This document shows, piece after piece, positions 21,244 through 34,298 of a DNA stretch of 64,000 bases; the first letter of the stretch is position 1, and every line of letters begins with the position of its first letter. Origin of the DNA: Monosiga brevicollis MX1 (taxonomy: Eukaryota; Opisthokonta; Choanoflagellata; Craspedida; Salpingoecidae); the NCBI RefSeq assembly GCF_000002865.3, contig NW_001865046.1:641492-705491 (forward strand), written 5' to 3'. The notes under the pieces are model-generated. The model saw only the letters and a program-made list of their open reading frames with translations, made no database searches and was not told the origin of the DNA. The position numbers and the translations under genes are program-made.

Positions 21244-24212
21244 ATGGCGGCGGCGCCGACACTGCGCGGCACCATCATCAAGAATGATTTCGTTCTCCGC
21301 GAAACGCTGGGCGTGGGCGCGTTTGGAAAGTACGTTATCCTTGCCTCCCTCATCCTACCCCACATCACATCTGTGGCACCCCGACGTTTTTTTGGTTCCG
21401 CTTCACAGTCTTCGGGCTCACTTGATCAACTGGGGCGCAGAGTCAAGCGGGCTGAACACGTGACCAAATTTACGCCCGTGGCCGTGAAAATCGTCGCCAT
21501 CCCCTCATCGGGTCAGGTCACCAGCATTCGCAAGGAAATTGTTCTTCATCGACAGCTGGAGCATCCCAACATCATCCGCTACATGGACTATGACTCATCG
21601 CGCGAGAACATTTTCATCCTGCTCGAGCTCTCCGTCAATGGCGAGCTGTTTAGTCTCATTAGTACGCCTGCCTTGCACCCATGCATTTGGCTCGCTTCAG
21701 ACCCGAAATTGCTATACTTTACCAATCGCTGCCAAGTCCTCATCCCCCGCCTCCACTCTTATCCCCCTCCCCAGCACCAGACAAGGGGCTGCCCAACGAC
21801 GTCTGTCACCTCTACTTTTGCCAAATGTTCTCCGCACTTGTACGTTCCATCCAACAACCTCGAGCACCGCTGTCGCCCGCTGTCGCCCCGTTGGGGAACC
21901 ACATTTCAGCCCCATGTCCCACTCACCTTTTGCTTTTGGTCTGCACACACAGACCTACATGCACTCGAAATTCATCTGCCACCGCGACATCAAGCCCGAA
22001 AATATCCTCCTCGACCAAAACTGTGGGTTCCCAGTGATGTTGCACGCCAAAGCACAATGCAGCCACACAAGGCGTCAGACTGGCTCACCAACCCCCATGC
22101 CTCGTCTACAGTCAATGTCAAGATTACAGATATGGGCCTTGCAACCCTTTACGCTGTTCAGAACAAGAAGCGCCTTCTCCGCAAACGCTGTGGCACCGCC
22201 CCTTACACGTCCCCCGAAGTATGCCCAGCTTCCGTCCTTTCAACCCGGTGAACGTGAGCTTCTGTTCTCCCTCTCATGCCCGCAATCCTGCAACCACTCT
22301 TGCACAATTCTTCCCAGGTGTTCAACGAATGTTACGAGGGCCCCGAGGCCGACCTATGGTCATGCTCCGTGGTTACCATCGCCATGGCAGTTGGCGGTAG
22401 GTGGCCCTCTCGCAGTCTGTGGTCTTCTCCATGGCTCTTCCTCACTCACACGCTTCGGGCCTCGTTACATTGTTGTCCATCTGCCTGCCTGCCCGTGCGC
22501 TAGCGCTGCCTTGGAAGGAGACCACCAGCCGGTGTCACAAATACACAGCATGGGCCCACGGCGATTTGAATCGAAGTCCATGGTTGGAGATTCGCGCCAA
22601 GGATCCACCCTTGCTCCGTACGTGCTTGTGCGCGCCTGCGATCCAATTTATCCGCTCTCGGCCCCATGACCTAGCCACCGACATGGCCGCACCTCACTGC
22701 CATCACACTTGCCTTTTATGCGCCTGCAGATTTTCTTCGACACACCCTGCACCCAGACCTTTCCAAACGTTGGGTCGAGCCAGAGATTCGACAAAGCGTG
22801 TGGTTTCGCCAGTACGTTGGCAACCCACCTTCTGACCGCACCTGCACTTGCCGCCCTTCTCTCATTTGTGCAATGGGCGGGCCTTTTCGCGTCGGTGGCT
22901 TCTTTACTGCTCGGCCATTGTAGCACGACATCCTTGACCCCTCTCCTCGATGAGCGCGGCATGCTCACCGAGCCCTGCCCATTGCTCAAGCAGCCCGAAC
23001 CAGAAATCATCATGCGGTCAGCCACCTAATGCCGCGCAGGCCTCAAGTCATCGCTTCAGTGGTGTTGGCAACTGCTCATGATCTTCGCCTTCCCACCAAC
23101 AGAGATGAAAACCCGTCCAAGCGCAGCAAGACGGCAGAGGATTTAATTTCGGTGAGAGGAGCTGAATCGGCGCTGCTCTTCCAGTGGGCTTGTAATTTGG
23201 GGTTGTGGGGATTGGACAATGGTATTTGGCTCCCTCGAGCGTGTCAGCTCGCTGTGCTGCAGGCCAACTCTTGATTGAAGCTGACTGTTTGTTTTTTTTT
23301 GTTTTTTTTTTCCACAATCATGTCTGCAGACTCAGGTGGACGAGGAGCGAGTGACGCGCTACCCCAATTTTCTTTCCACGATGGGCCTCGAAGAAACCTT
23401 TCTCGAGTAAGCGTGCTTGGTCCTCGCGGTGGGATGACATGGCCGTCCAATGTCTCACGGGCACGACATGCACCGGGATAGGCTCAAGGAATACTTCAAG
23501 ACCGATTTGCGTTTGGAGGTTTCACGGACTTTGCCCGATAAACTGGCGGTGCGAGGCCTCTGCTCGCGCGTGTACCTCCTTCATGTTGCTTGGATTGTGA
23601 TTATATGGTATTTACCTTGATTTTGCCTTTTTTTTTTTTTTGCGCTTGCCACGATAGCTGGAGATTCATCCTCGACCTCCCAAGGTCAAAGCTACCACGC
23701 CCGCCGCTTCAGCCTCAGCTCAGGCAGATGTTGCTGCTGGTACACCCAAAACGGTGAGTATTGTCCGTGTCTGAAGTTGAAGAGTCGTCTACAGCGCACC
23801 CGCCCATTTCACTCCCCTTTTTATTCCGGCTGTTTGCTAGCCGAACAGCACGGCCTCGGAGGCCAGCTGCTCCCCTTCATCGACTGCGCCGTCCTCCACT
23901 GCTGCCAATGTCAATGATGAGGATGTTGATTCGATCGAGCCGGCGGACGCTCCACTTCGCTTTAGTATCCGTTGCTTTCCTCACGAAAACAATTGCACCC
24001 TCGTTTCCTTCCTCAAACTTGAGGTACGCATGAGACCGTGTGTGCAATATGTTTTTTTTATTTCCCAGGATCAACCTTTTTGTTCGGTTTATTTTCTCAC
24101 CCTCCGTCTTGCTGTCCTTCGCTGCTGTCAGGGCGATGGCATTGAATATCGCCGTGTCTGCGAGGCAGTCAAGAGTAATATGGCCGATATTCTTTTGACT
24201 TTTGCGCAGTGA
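21244..24212 (+). CDS. CHEK1: Checkpoint kinase CHK1
   Basis: CHK1 is a nuclear Ser/Thr kinase that halts the cell cycle when replication stalls. The kinase domain is split by several short introns: Gly loop LGVGAFGK joined to VKRAEHV; catalytic lysine in VAVKIV; CHRDIKPENILLDQN catalytic loop; KITDMGLATLY in place of DFG; activation segment with RLLRKRCGTAPYTSPE (human: RLLNKMCGTLPYVAPE); DLWSCSVVTIAMAVGALPW; and the closing helix LRHTLHPDLSKRWVEPEIRQ. The C-terminal KA1-like module is also visible: RVTRYPNFLSTMGLEETF, then DAPLRFSIRCFP and LEGDGIEYRRVCEAVKSNMA, matching the end of human CHK1. The exact exon ends between 22800 and 23500 are not resolved. The start ATG at 21244 gives MAAAPTLRGTIIKNDFVL. 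Confidence 0.88.
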
Positions 24213-24605
24213 AGCCAATATTCCCGGCGGCAGGCGATTCGACTTGTGCTTTAAATATATATTATATAAACATGTAAATGCGTAAATGCACAATTCCAGA
24301 GTCCTCAACTCGGAAACAAAAGCAAACGATCCAAGTGCACCGGATTCAGATTCGATTAAAATGGGTAACGTGCGAACACGAGGGCCGCCACAACGGCCAG
24401 CAAAAAGAGCGACAGAGTCAGTTAAACAAGGGGGAAGGCCAGGGTGGGAAGATTATAACAATCGGCCCGCGCTAGCCCCAAACACAAAAGAGCAACAGAC
24501 AAGAGCATGATGGTCCCACCCGTGTGACCGCGCGCACAGCGACCAGGCCGGAAAGGTGTCACAATATGAAACACAACAAAAGAAACGACACAAGGGGAGA
24601 ACAGC
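24213..24605. other. Convergent intergenic interval
   Basis: About 390 bp between the stops of CHK1 (+) and SNRNP200 (-). It is AT-rich near 24250 and otherwise featureless. Confidence 0.6.
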
Positions 24606-27600
24606 CTAATCTTCCCCGGCGTCCATTTCACCGGGCTTGACGTTCAACACCAAATCATGCTCGCGATCGCAGCCCAAATAGGAGTCGCACATGAGGTAAA
24701 GCTTGAGCTTGTGGGTACCCGGGGCCGGGGCCTCAAACTGCAATGCGGCCTGAGCCTCATACTGGAGCGGCACGCGCTTGATAGCCAAGAGCCTAAAAAG
24801 CAGGAGGAGGAAAACAAGGGTGAGCCCAGACAAAACTGTAAACTTGCAAAAGCCGACACAGGATCAAAAGGAAGACACTACATACTTGTTAGCGGTGGTG
24901 TCACCAATGACAACCCACCAAGCCTCGTCCTTGCGCTGGGGATAAAAGGGTGCAAAGACGGGACCAACGGGCGGTCGTGACTTCTTTGCCGACTCATCGC
25001 CTTCGTCATCCGAGTCCTCGCCGTCGTCACGCGTGAGCGCCACAGTAACCGTCACTGGCTCGCCCTCACGCACGTCGTCCTCGTCGTCCACTTCATGCGC
25101 CACTTCCACGTCGGGATAGCGATTGCAATACTGAATCACATCAACCAGACGCTGCCCGTCCATCTGCAACACGGCGTTGCGCTCGTCATCCTCGAGGTCG
25201 GTCAGGTCGAGAATCGACTCCACCTCCTTGGCTGCCGCGCGCTTCAGTGCCGCCGTGTCCATGTGCGGTACCTGCTTCAGCAGCGGGTCAGAAGCCCAAG
25301 TGGCCTGAACGATCATCTGGGACAGCTCCATCGCCGCCAAGGCCGGTTCGAGCCACAAGCTCGACGAGAGCACGTCCACGCACGCAGCCACAAAACGCAG
25401 AACCATGCGCAAAACCTGCTCCTGATCCGATTGCAGCTCGGGCGGCAATTGGATGCGCGAAAAGTGCGCTTGCAGCAACAGATTCACCTTCACATGGGGA
25501 TCGGTGTACAGCGCGTCCGGCTTTTGCTTCATGGGCAGACGCTGGGCCAGCTGCTTGAGCAGACGGTCCTCGCGCTGGCGCACGGGAATCACCTCAAACT
25601 CGGTGGCCGAGGAAATGATTTCCAACAGACCCTTGAATTTGGTCTTCTCTGACAGGCTGCGGCTAAACAGTTCAATCGTGGTGTAGTTGATGTAGTAGTA
25701 CGCCGCAATCATACCCAGGTTGAGGGGTGAAACGTCCTCCTCATCTTCATCCATAGCAATGCACTTGGATTCTTCCAACTCTGAAAGTGTCGTCTCAACC
25801 AGCTCCGACAAATGGTCCGACAAATGACGATTCGTCACACCATGCAGGTTGTAGTAGTTGGGGTTCTGCGTCAGTCGACGGTACAAAAAGGTGTAGGTGA
25901 GGTAGTCGATCGCATCCTGCGGATTGTCAATGGTCTTGGTCACGATCTCAGCATTAAAGTGGTCGTGCAAGGCATGATCCAGGTGGGACTCCACCGGCAG
26001 GGGCTCGTTCAAGAACTTGGTAAACACGGCCTTCTTCGAGGTCTGACACATGAGGACGCAAACACCACTTTCATCGACACCAGGACGGCTGGCCAAACCC
26101 ATCATCTGCAAGACATCCGTAATCGGGTAGTCCACAAAACGGTGCTCCTTGCCATCGAAGAACTGGGTGTCTTGAATGATGACAAGACGAGCGGCCATAT
26201 TCAAGCCCCACGCCATGTCCCGCGAGACGACGACGACCTGAATGGCCCCTGCCTGGAACAGCTGGCGAACGATGGAGCGGTCCGATTCGTGAACGCCCTC
26301 GTGGTAGTAGGCCACACCATTGGTCAAGGTCTCAGCCAAGGCAGGGTCCTTGATCTTTTCCAAATACGGCTGAAGGTCCGTCATGTTGCAATGCAAAAAC
26401 TGTCCTCCCGCATTCTGGGACGCGGCCTGGGTGAAAATGTCAAGTGCGGCAATGTGGGCTTGCTTGCGCGACGGCACAAACACCAACACGGGCTTGTTGA
26501 GCGCGTGGCGGTGAATGGAAGCGTAGGTGGGGCGCGCCATGGCCATGCTGCGGCTGTTCGCGTCGGCAGCATTAAAGCCCTGCAGTTCGAGCTCCAAGGG
26601 CACGGGCCGAACATTGGGGTGGAAGTTGAAAACGTTAGAGGAGGTGATGCCCAACCAGGCCGCCATCTCCTTGGCATTAGCCACTGGTGATGCAAGGCAG
26701 ACAATGCGGACTGGCTTCTCAAGCTGAATGCTCATGTAGCGCATGCGCGAACTGACAATCTCCAAAACGGGGCCCTTATCCCCACCCAAAAGGTGCGCCT
26801 CATCGACAATGTACAAGTTGACGGCCTGAACATGGCGGCGTTGCTTCCAGCGACGCGAGATGACGTCCCATTGTTCGGCCGTAGCCACAATGAGATCACC
26901 TCGCCCCACCAACTTGAGATCGGCGCTGGAATCACCAGTCAGGGAGACAACGGTCTTGCCCAGCTTGGCGCCAAACAGATCACGCCAAGCGGCCGCTGTC
27001 TGATCACAGATGGCCTGTGTGGCTGCGACGTAGACGGCCTTGCTGTCCGGACGCAACCCAAAGGCGCGCAACAGCGTGAGCTCAGCGCACACGGTCTTGC
27101 CACTGCCCGTGGGGGCACCCACAAACACGGATTCGTCCGACTCGAAGAGCGCTGAGAACGCTTGTGTCTGGATGGGGTTGAAGTATTTGAAGCGCGGCGC
27201 GTATAGACGCTGGAGCTGCTGATTCTTAAGCGCTGTAATAGGCAGGGGCTGCAGATCGAGCAGTTCAGTGTGGGGAGGAAACTTCTCGGGCAGAATCAGG
27301 TGGCGGAACGAAACAGGAAGTACTGTTTCGGAAGCCAGCCAGCTACATGTACGACCAGACATGGACATGTGTATGAGCAAAGCAGCAATAAGGACGGAGA
27401 AGAAAAAATAAAAAAATAAAAAAATCAGCAGCACAAAATCATCACCACATGATGTGGCAAACAAACACGCGCGCGAGCGCGTTATGTCTGCCGGTCAGAA
27501 AAGACCCTTGGCAATAGATGGTTGTTGAGTCAGACTCGCCCGAGCCAAAGGCATTGCCACATGAAAGTGGGCGGGTGGCTGGGGGTTCTCCTCACGGCCA

Positions 27601-30600
27601 CAGGCGTCCAGCAACAGCCCATCAGCGAAAAGGACCAGATCACCGAGCAAACCACAGCATCAGGCCATGCATCTTGCGAGCTGACCGCCGAACATACACG
27701 ATGTCCAAACGAACCAGCCCGTTGCAAGTAGCTGACCTGGCTGCGACCGCCCAACAACCTAGCTCCCCCTTTCAGACGACAGGCTGGTGATCGCACTGCC
27801 CGACGAGGTCCAGCCCCGGCCCTCAGACAGCTCGGGCATTATGTGTCATCATTTCAACAAAACCAACAAAGCCAAGCTTGGCCATCAACGAAACCTCCAC
27901 ACTGAATAAAAACGACCAAAACTTTGAATAGCACAGCAACGACCCAGCAAGAACTCACCGGTCCGATACAATGCGGATAAAGTATTGAGGCGGCATGGGA
28001 TCACCCACAGGCACGTAAAAGCTGAGATAATGATCGACCTCGAGGTAACGACGCTTCAAAGCAAAGTACTCAGAGTGCAAGATATTCTCCCCATCCACGT
28101 CCTAGTCACAGCAGCCAGAGAGACACGATCAAGAAAGGCGGGGCGAGGGCGTTTCGAACAACGCCAGACAGGCAGGCACGACACAAGATGGCACGTCGCA
28201 AAACGACACGGCAAAGGTGGTGACATCTCAGCTCTCATAATCCAGAAACGGCATTGACCGGGTATATTGGGCTGGCGGACATCTGAGGTTTGGAATCGAC
28301 GCTTCGGGAAGGCCGACAATCATGCGCCGTTCTCGAAATGGGCCCCACCGGAAAAGGGGTGAAGCGATGTTGCCAAGGCAGACATCTCTCGAGATGACGC
28401 ATGCATCAAACCATCCGTCGTCAGCCATCGTTCGTTTGCCCTCAGGCCAGAACCAGCCCACCCAGTCTCGTCGAGCAAAAGCTTTCATCATCAATGTCTC
28501 TTTCACAAGCCGCGCCATGTACAAAATTCAAATAGACAAAACAAGAGCAACCACACAGCCACAGGCCCAAAGACAAAAATAGAGAAGAAACAGGCAATAC
28601 ATTGGGCGTATGTCAAGATAGTACCAGCTGAACAAGAACTGACCTCCACGAAGATCCAGAAGGATTGTTGGTTGCCATGGATGGCATCGTCCCAGCGGAA
28701 ATCTGCCGTGATAGTCAGCATGACCTTGAGCGTGTTGCGAGTCACGGGCTGCACACTGGCATTCAACTCGAGCTTGGGCAGCTGGTGGATGTAGCGATGC
28801 AGCGTCTTGCCAGCCTATGGAAATTGAGATGCGTGAGACAACGACAAAGGGGAGAGGAGCAATTGTTCATCTATCGCGTGCGAAACGGTTCTGGGTACGC
28901 ACCGCTGGCTGGCGAATCAACTCGCCCAACGCATTTGGTGACAGTTCCATCAGCTGAGCCCAAGGCAGTTCCTTCTTCTCAAGTTTTTGGACAACGGCCT
29001 TGTTGAGCTTATCAAACTGACGCAGGGGTGACATACTCTGCCACTGCTGACGATCAACCATCTTGCAAAGATTGAGCATGCGATCCGTCAGCTGTGACCA
29101 ACCACGGCGGAGAACAATCTCGAAGATTGCGCGCAGCAGGCGGCCCGCAGACTGGGTGATGTACACCATATCAGACATGAGCGCCAAGCCCTCAAGCTTG
29201 AGTTGCGAGATGTAAGCCTGTAGGAGCACGTTGACCTTGGCCGTCGGCTCTTCAATGCCTTCTTTGACGGGAATGGGCACCTTCTCCATGAGCGTTTGCA
29301 GTTCGAGCTTCTCCTCCTTGCGAACGCGAATCAGGCTGAACTCGCTTGAGCGGCTGAAAATGCGCAGCAATTCAATCTCGTTGATTGTGGGCTTCAACAA
29401 ACTGTTGTAGGTCGCCATGGTACCGTGGGTGCAGTAGTAGTGCGAAGCGATGCGGCCGAGGTCAGTCGACTGGAAGGTGCCCGTCTTCTTCTCGTATTTG
29501 ATCAGACCGGACTTGTCGAGCGTAAGGGCGGCTGTGTGCAGCAAATCTCGACGGAAACGTTCCAGTTTCTGTGCGCACGTACAAGCACAAGTCAGCCACA
29601 AAGGTGGTACGAGGAGAGGGGTTGCAGACAGGCCAGTCATCGCGCGTGGGTATGAGCAATAAGACAAACCGGATCGTTTTCCACGGCCTCACGAGGCACA
29701 CCATACAGGATGGGGTTCCGAAGCATGCGAATGTACAGGTAGGTGAAGCTTAGCCAGGTAATGGCTTCGTCGAGGTTTTGCACGGTGCCTAGGAATGCCA
29801 ACCCAGCGCGTGGATGGAAAACCAAAATGAGCTGTCGAGACTTGAGTGGTGGTAAAACCGAAGCTGAGAGCACGTTGCCATTGCTTCAGCAAACTGGATT
29901 ATTGTGTCAACATTAAGCGTGTCACGATGCGCACGCCGTTCTTTCTGTCTTGACAAAAAGGACTCATCAAGAGCCATGGCGGTGCATATCCCTTCCCGTG
30001 TCTCATTTCGGTGTCACCAGAACGTTGAATGGGTACCCGAAAGAATGACAGTGGTCGTGCCAAAATGACGATGCGTACCAGCAACAATTTCGGCGTTCAA
30101 GTTGTCGGCCAAATGCTTGACGTATTGGCTCTCAACGGGCAACTGCTCGTTCAGAAGCGAAAGATAGTACTGTAGCTCTGTCTGAGAGGTAATGAGGATG
30201 CCCTCACCAAAGCGATCGTATTGCGGGCGACCCGCACGACCCAGCATCTGGAACGGTTAAAGAGAAGGGAGCGACCAGGACAGGGTGTGCCATGAGACAA
30301 CTTACTATTCACAACTCCAGGGATAAAGGAAAATATCATCAAACAGCACGACTCAAAAGACTTGACCCTACAGGAGAGAAGGCTCACCTGCAACACGTCG
30401 AGGGGGCTGAGTTCAGTCCAACCACCGGCTTCAGGAGAGTACACTTGTGTGCCCTTGATGATGACGGTATGTGCGGGCAAGTTGACACCCCAAGCCAAGG
30501 TGGCCGTGGACACAAGGACTTGGATGTGGCCATCGGCAAACAAGTCCTCAACAAGGGTGCGGTCCTTGCGATTCATGCCAGCGTGATGGCAAGCAAAGCC

Positions 30601-33531
30601 GTATGGGAGGAGGTCCTTGAGGTCCTTGTTCTTAGTATCCTCTTCCGTGGTACGACGCAGGATCTCGACCGAAGCAGAGTCCTCGCGCATGAAGGCACCC
30701 AGCGTGTCCTTTTCCATGCACATGTCGCGGATCGTTTGTGCAGTCTTTGCCGTATCCTTGCGAGAGTGAGTGAAGATGAGGATTTGATTCTTGCCAGCAC
30801 TGAGCATGACTTTGTCATAGACAATCTCATTCATGAGCTGAAAACGTTTGATGGCCTTGCGCTCGGTGATACCAATGTACTGCTGCTGCAGAGGACAAGG
30901 GCGATAGCTGCCATCAAAGAAGAAGAGGCCCTTGCTGGGATCGACCCGCAGGAGGGTGGCCACGTCCTCGTAGTTTGGCAGAGTCGCAGAGAGGCCAACC
31001 AGACGCAGGCGTTCGCCACCCTGCTCAACCTGACGAAGGTGGCGCGCAATAATACTTTCCAACACCGCACCACGGCTGTCATGCAGCAGATGAATTTCAT
31101 CAATGATGACCAGACCCACGATGCCCTCAAAGCCACCCTTTCGCGTGATAACGTCCCACTTCTCGGGGGTGCAGACCAGAAGGTTGGTATTGTAGATCTG
31201 GTCCCGAGTGAGGCTTTGATCACCGGTGAGCTCCTCGACACGCAAACCATACGGCTCGAGGCGCTTACGGAAGCTACCGGTCATTTCCGCCACGAGGGAC
31301 TTCATGGGCGCAATGTAGATAATCTTAAAGGATTCAAGGTCGACCGAGTCGTCCTCACGCACGTGCTTGCCAATCTCGCGCAGCACAGTCAGCATGGCCA
31401 CGTTTGTTTTACCAGCACCAGTTGGGGCACAAAGCAGCAGATTCTCGTCGCTGCCAAAGGCGCATGGAAAGAGACGGCTCTGCACACGATTGAGGGCCTT
31501 AAAGCCGAGAAAGCCTTTTTGAGCCCAACTGGGCAGGGAATCAATCTGAACGTCCTTCTCATTATCACCGCGGGGCTTGGATTTAGCCGCCGGTACGGAA
31601 ACTTCTTCGTAGCCCTTGAATTGGGTACGGGTGGAGCCAGGCGGCAGGACCACCTTTTTGTTGGACATGAGATGACCAGCTTGTTGAAAGGCAATTTCTT
31701 CAAGATTGAGGACCTGTGTCGGTTTACGCTCCATGTCCACGTCCAGCACGTCAAGTGGGGCATCCAGTTTCTCCTGGCGCTGAGCCTCACGACGGGCCTT
31801 CGCCTCTGCTGCCTTATCCACCGACTGGCCTTCACGCAGTTCCTTGAGGATGGGGGCCAGATCAGGGTCTTGTGCCATAGTGGCGTCGATGGCCTTGCGC
31901 TCCTGATCGGATTTGGCGCGGGCACGGAGGGTACAGTAAAGGATGACATTGCGGTTCTTGCGACAGAGCTTGACAAACTCAAACTTGTCAAAGCCAAGGA
32001 CGGTGACAAGGCTGTTCTCACACTCGCGGTCATCCTTGGCCTCTTGCAGAACCTTCAAAGTTTCGTCGGCCAAAGACTGCGACTCCTCGGCGTCTTTGGT
32101 GTATTTACCGAGCTCACGCTGCAGCCAGTAAGCATCAACGTCGGCCGGGCGCACCAGATCGGCAGCGTTGGCCGCACCAATAGCGCCCAGGTTGGCCGAA
32201 ACGGCCTGTGTATCGTCGGCTTCCTCGCCTTCCTCTTCATCTTCGTACTCGTCTTGGTCGCGGACCACATCGAGATCATCATCCATGGCATCAGCCTGTT
32301 CATCTTCATCTTCCTCGTCGCGATCAAAGATGAGGGCTACGCCAGCGTCGTCATCAAATTCCTCGCCGGCAGCAGCCTCCTCCTCTTCGTCCTGGAAGTC
32401 ATCAATGCGGTTGCAGAGGGATACGAGACGAGTAAAGCCCTCCTCGCTCAACCTTTGCCCGAGCAGTGAGGACACCTCGCCGCGCTTTTCTTTTGTCTGA
32501 TCATATGGAAAAGAAGGAGGAAGTCAAGGTTAGCAAAAGCATAGTCACATGGGCGTACGCGCCATCGGATATAGGGAACATCAACCCAAAAGGAGCAGGA
32601 CGGTGATAATCATCCCCCCAAAATGGGTTCTGGGTTCTGAAACACACACACCTTCATCGATTCATCTTTGAGAAGAATGATAATCTCATCGGCAGCGCCC
32701 ATGAGGATATCCTGGGGCTGGCTACCGAGGTAATCTGTGATAAAACTAAGAATCAGCTCGTAAACGTGCTGAGTTTCGGTGGTCTTGGGCCGGTACTTCA
32801 AGTTCATGTCCAGGGCGTCGGTGAGAACTGAAGCCGAGATTTTAGCTGACTTGGCAGCGCGGGCGGCCTTGTCGGCACGGCGTTTCTTGCGCTCTTCGAG
32901 GTCAGTGGGAGCAGCACGAGCAGCGCGATCGCCCATGCGCATGCTCGTGAGCTTACCCCGCAGGGTCTGGACTTCGCCGGTGGCCTCATCGCGCGCGCGG
33001 CGATCAATCAGTGACCGATCTGCTTGGAGTACCAAGTTGGCATTCTGCAAAAGCAGGTCAAGACAAGTGAGAGCTACGCGCACTCCATAGATGCCAGGGC
33101 AAAAGGAAAAAGAAAAAACAAAGGCCGCGAAATGGTATGGCAAGCCCACGGCCTGTTTATGGCAGCGTCATTACTGCCATATTTGAGCCGAGACCCCGGC
33201 GCACACCCTTGGCGCCCGCGCCTGGCCCAACGACCAACAACGTCGGAAGCAGCAAACGACTCAAAAGGTCAAACGAAAGAAAAGGGGAAAAAAAAACGGT
33301 TCTTGTCGTCAAACAGGTGTGACAGGAACATGGCAAGAGACGGCAAGAGCATGGGACGTGCAAGTTTGGCTCAACCCACAACAGCCAAACACCAAGGATT
33401 CTCATCTCCTCGGCACAGTCGCTCAGGAAAGAACGGGTCTGGATTGCGGCGGCAGGCTGCCGTTTGTGGCTGGCTCAGTGACTTACCGCATGGTACTCGT
33501 ACTGCGACTGTTGTAGTCGCTTCTCAGCCAT
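24606..33531 (-). CDS. SNRNP200: U5 snRNP 200-kDa helicase Brr2
   Basis: Brr2 is the Ski2-like helicase that unwinds U4/U6 during spliceosome activation. Ten exons (33487-33531, 32652-33044, 30388-32496, 30079-30247, 29670-29788, 28903-29568, 28644-28814, 27959-28101, 24886-27342, 24606-24792) encode 2152 residues, the full family length. Order: N-terminal region with [18 protein letters not shown] and an acidic stretch; cassette 1 with CAPTGAGKT (motif I), DEIH (motif II), [10 protein letters not shown] (III) and [11 protein letters not shown] (VI); Sec63 domain with [15 protein letters not shown]; cassette 2 with [13 protein letters not shown] and a degenerate [11 protein letters not shown] at motif VI; a second Sec63 domain; and a C-terminal C2-like end with [13 protein letters not shown]. 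The start [15 protein letters not shown] matches the human start. The last exon ends in an acidic tail. Confidence 0.97.
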
Positions 33532-34298
33532 CGTGGTGGTCAACCTCGGTGGATGGAAAGTATCACGTTGAACTGGCGTGTTGGAGTTTATGGCCATCAT
33601 GTCGCTGATATTTTTGATAAGTTTGCTCCGCGTCTGACAAGGGTTGATGATTTTCACTGCTTTCGCGATTTTGAGTCAGGGGCACGTGATGACTTTTTTT
33701 TTTTTTTTTGCAGAGATGTTTGGCTTCACGAACATGATGATGATGTCCCCTCTGTGACGAACTGATTTGGCAGGTGAGTTGTTCTCAGGAGTCTGAATTG
33801 ACGTTGAAAAGTCTGGAAAGGGCGGGGAGGGGAGGAAGAAGAAAGAGACCGTTGCAACATGAAACCGAGAGAGAAGGCCGTGTCAAAAGCTGACCGACAT
33901 CGCCCAGCCACAAGTGTGGTGTACCACCTCTTCTTATCGATAACAACCCGGCTTATCGACTTGGGGATGAAACTAACTCTAAAAAGCGTTAACAGAAAGC
34001 CACTCGTGCAGGACTGCAATAACACCATCGATATTCAGGAGAGAACGTGGCGAAGCTGAATACGCCACAAGAACATGACAAAGTAAACGAGCATCAAAGC
34101 CGCTGTGTCATTGATACGCAAAACACACGCACAAAAGCGACCAGCGGAGGCGACCCTTTCTGCAACTCGTGTTGGCAAGAAAGGGCACGGGGCTTGAAAC
34201 TTCAAACCCCAAAAGCAACTGGTGTCGACACATCCGACCGGGCATGACCAGACCATGGCCACATAGTTATATTGAAAGGCGATTCCAATAAGACGTGC
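33532..34298. other. Intergenic interval upstream of SNRNP200
   Basis: About 770 bp containing the SNRNP200 promoter (minus strand) and the 3' side of the next minus-strand gene. A poly-T run lies at 33697-33710. No coding block was recognised. Confidence 0.55.

Noticed and set aside
25095-26690. Long plus-strand frames of 185 and 292 codons
   Set aside because: They are antisense to the second helicase cassette of SNRNP200.
30292-32469. A 725-codon open frame on the plus strand
   Set aside because: It is the exact antisense of the largest SNRNP200 exon, which matches Brr2 throughout. The open antisense frame follows from GC-rich codon bias.
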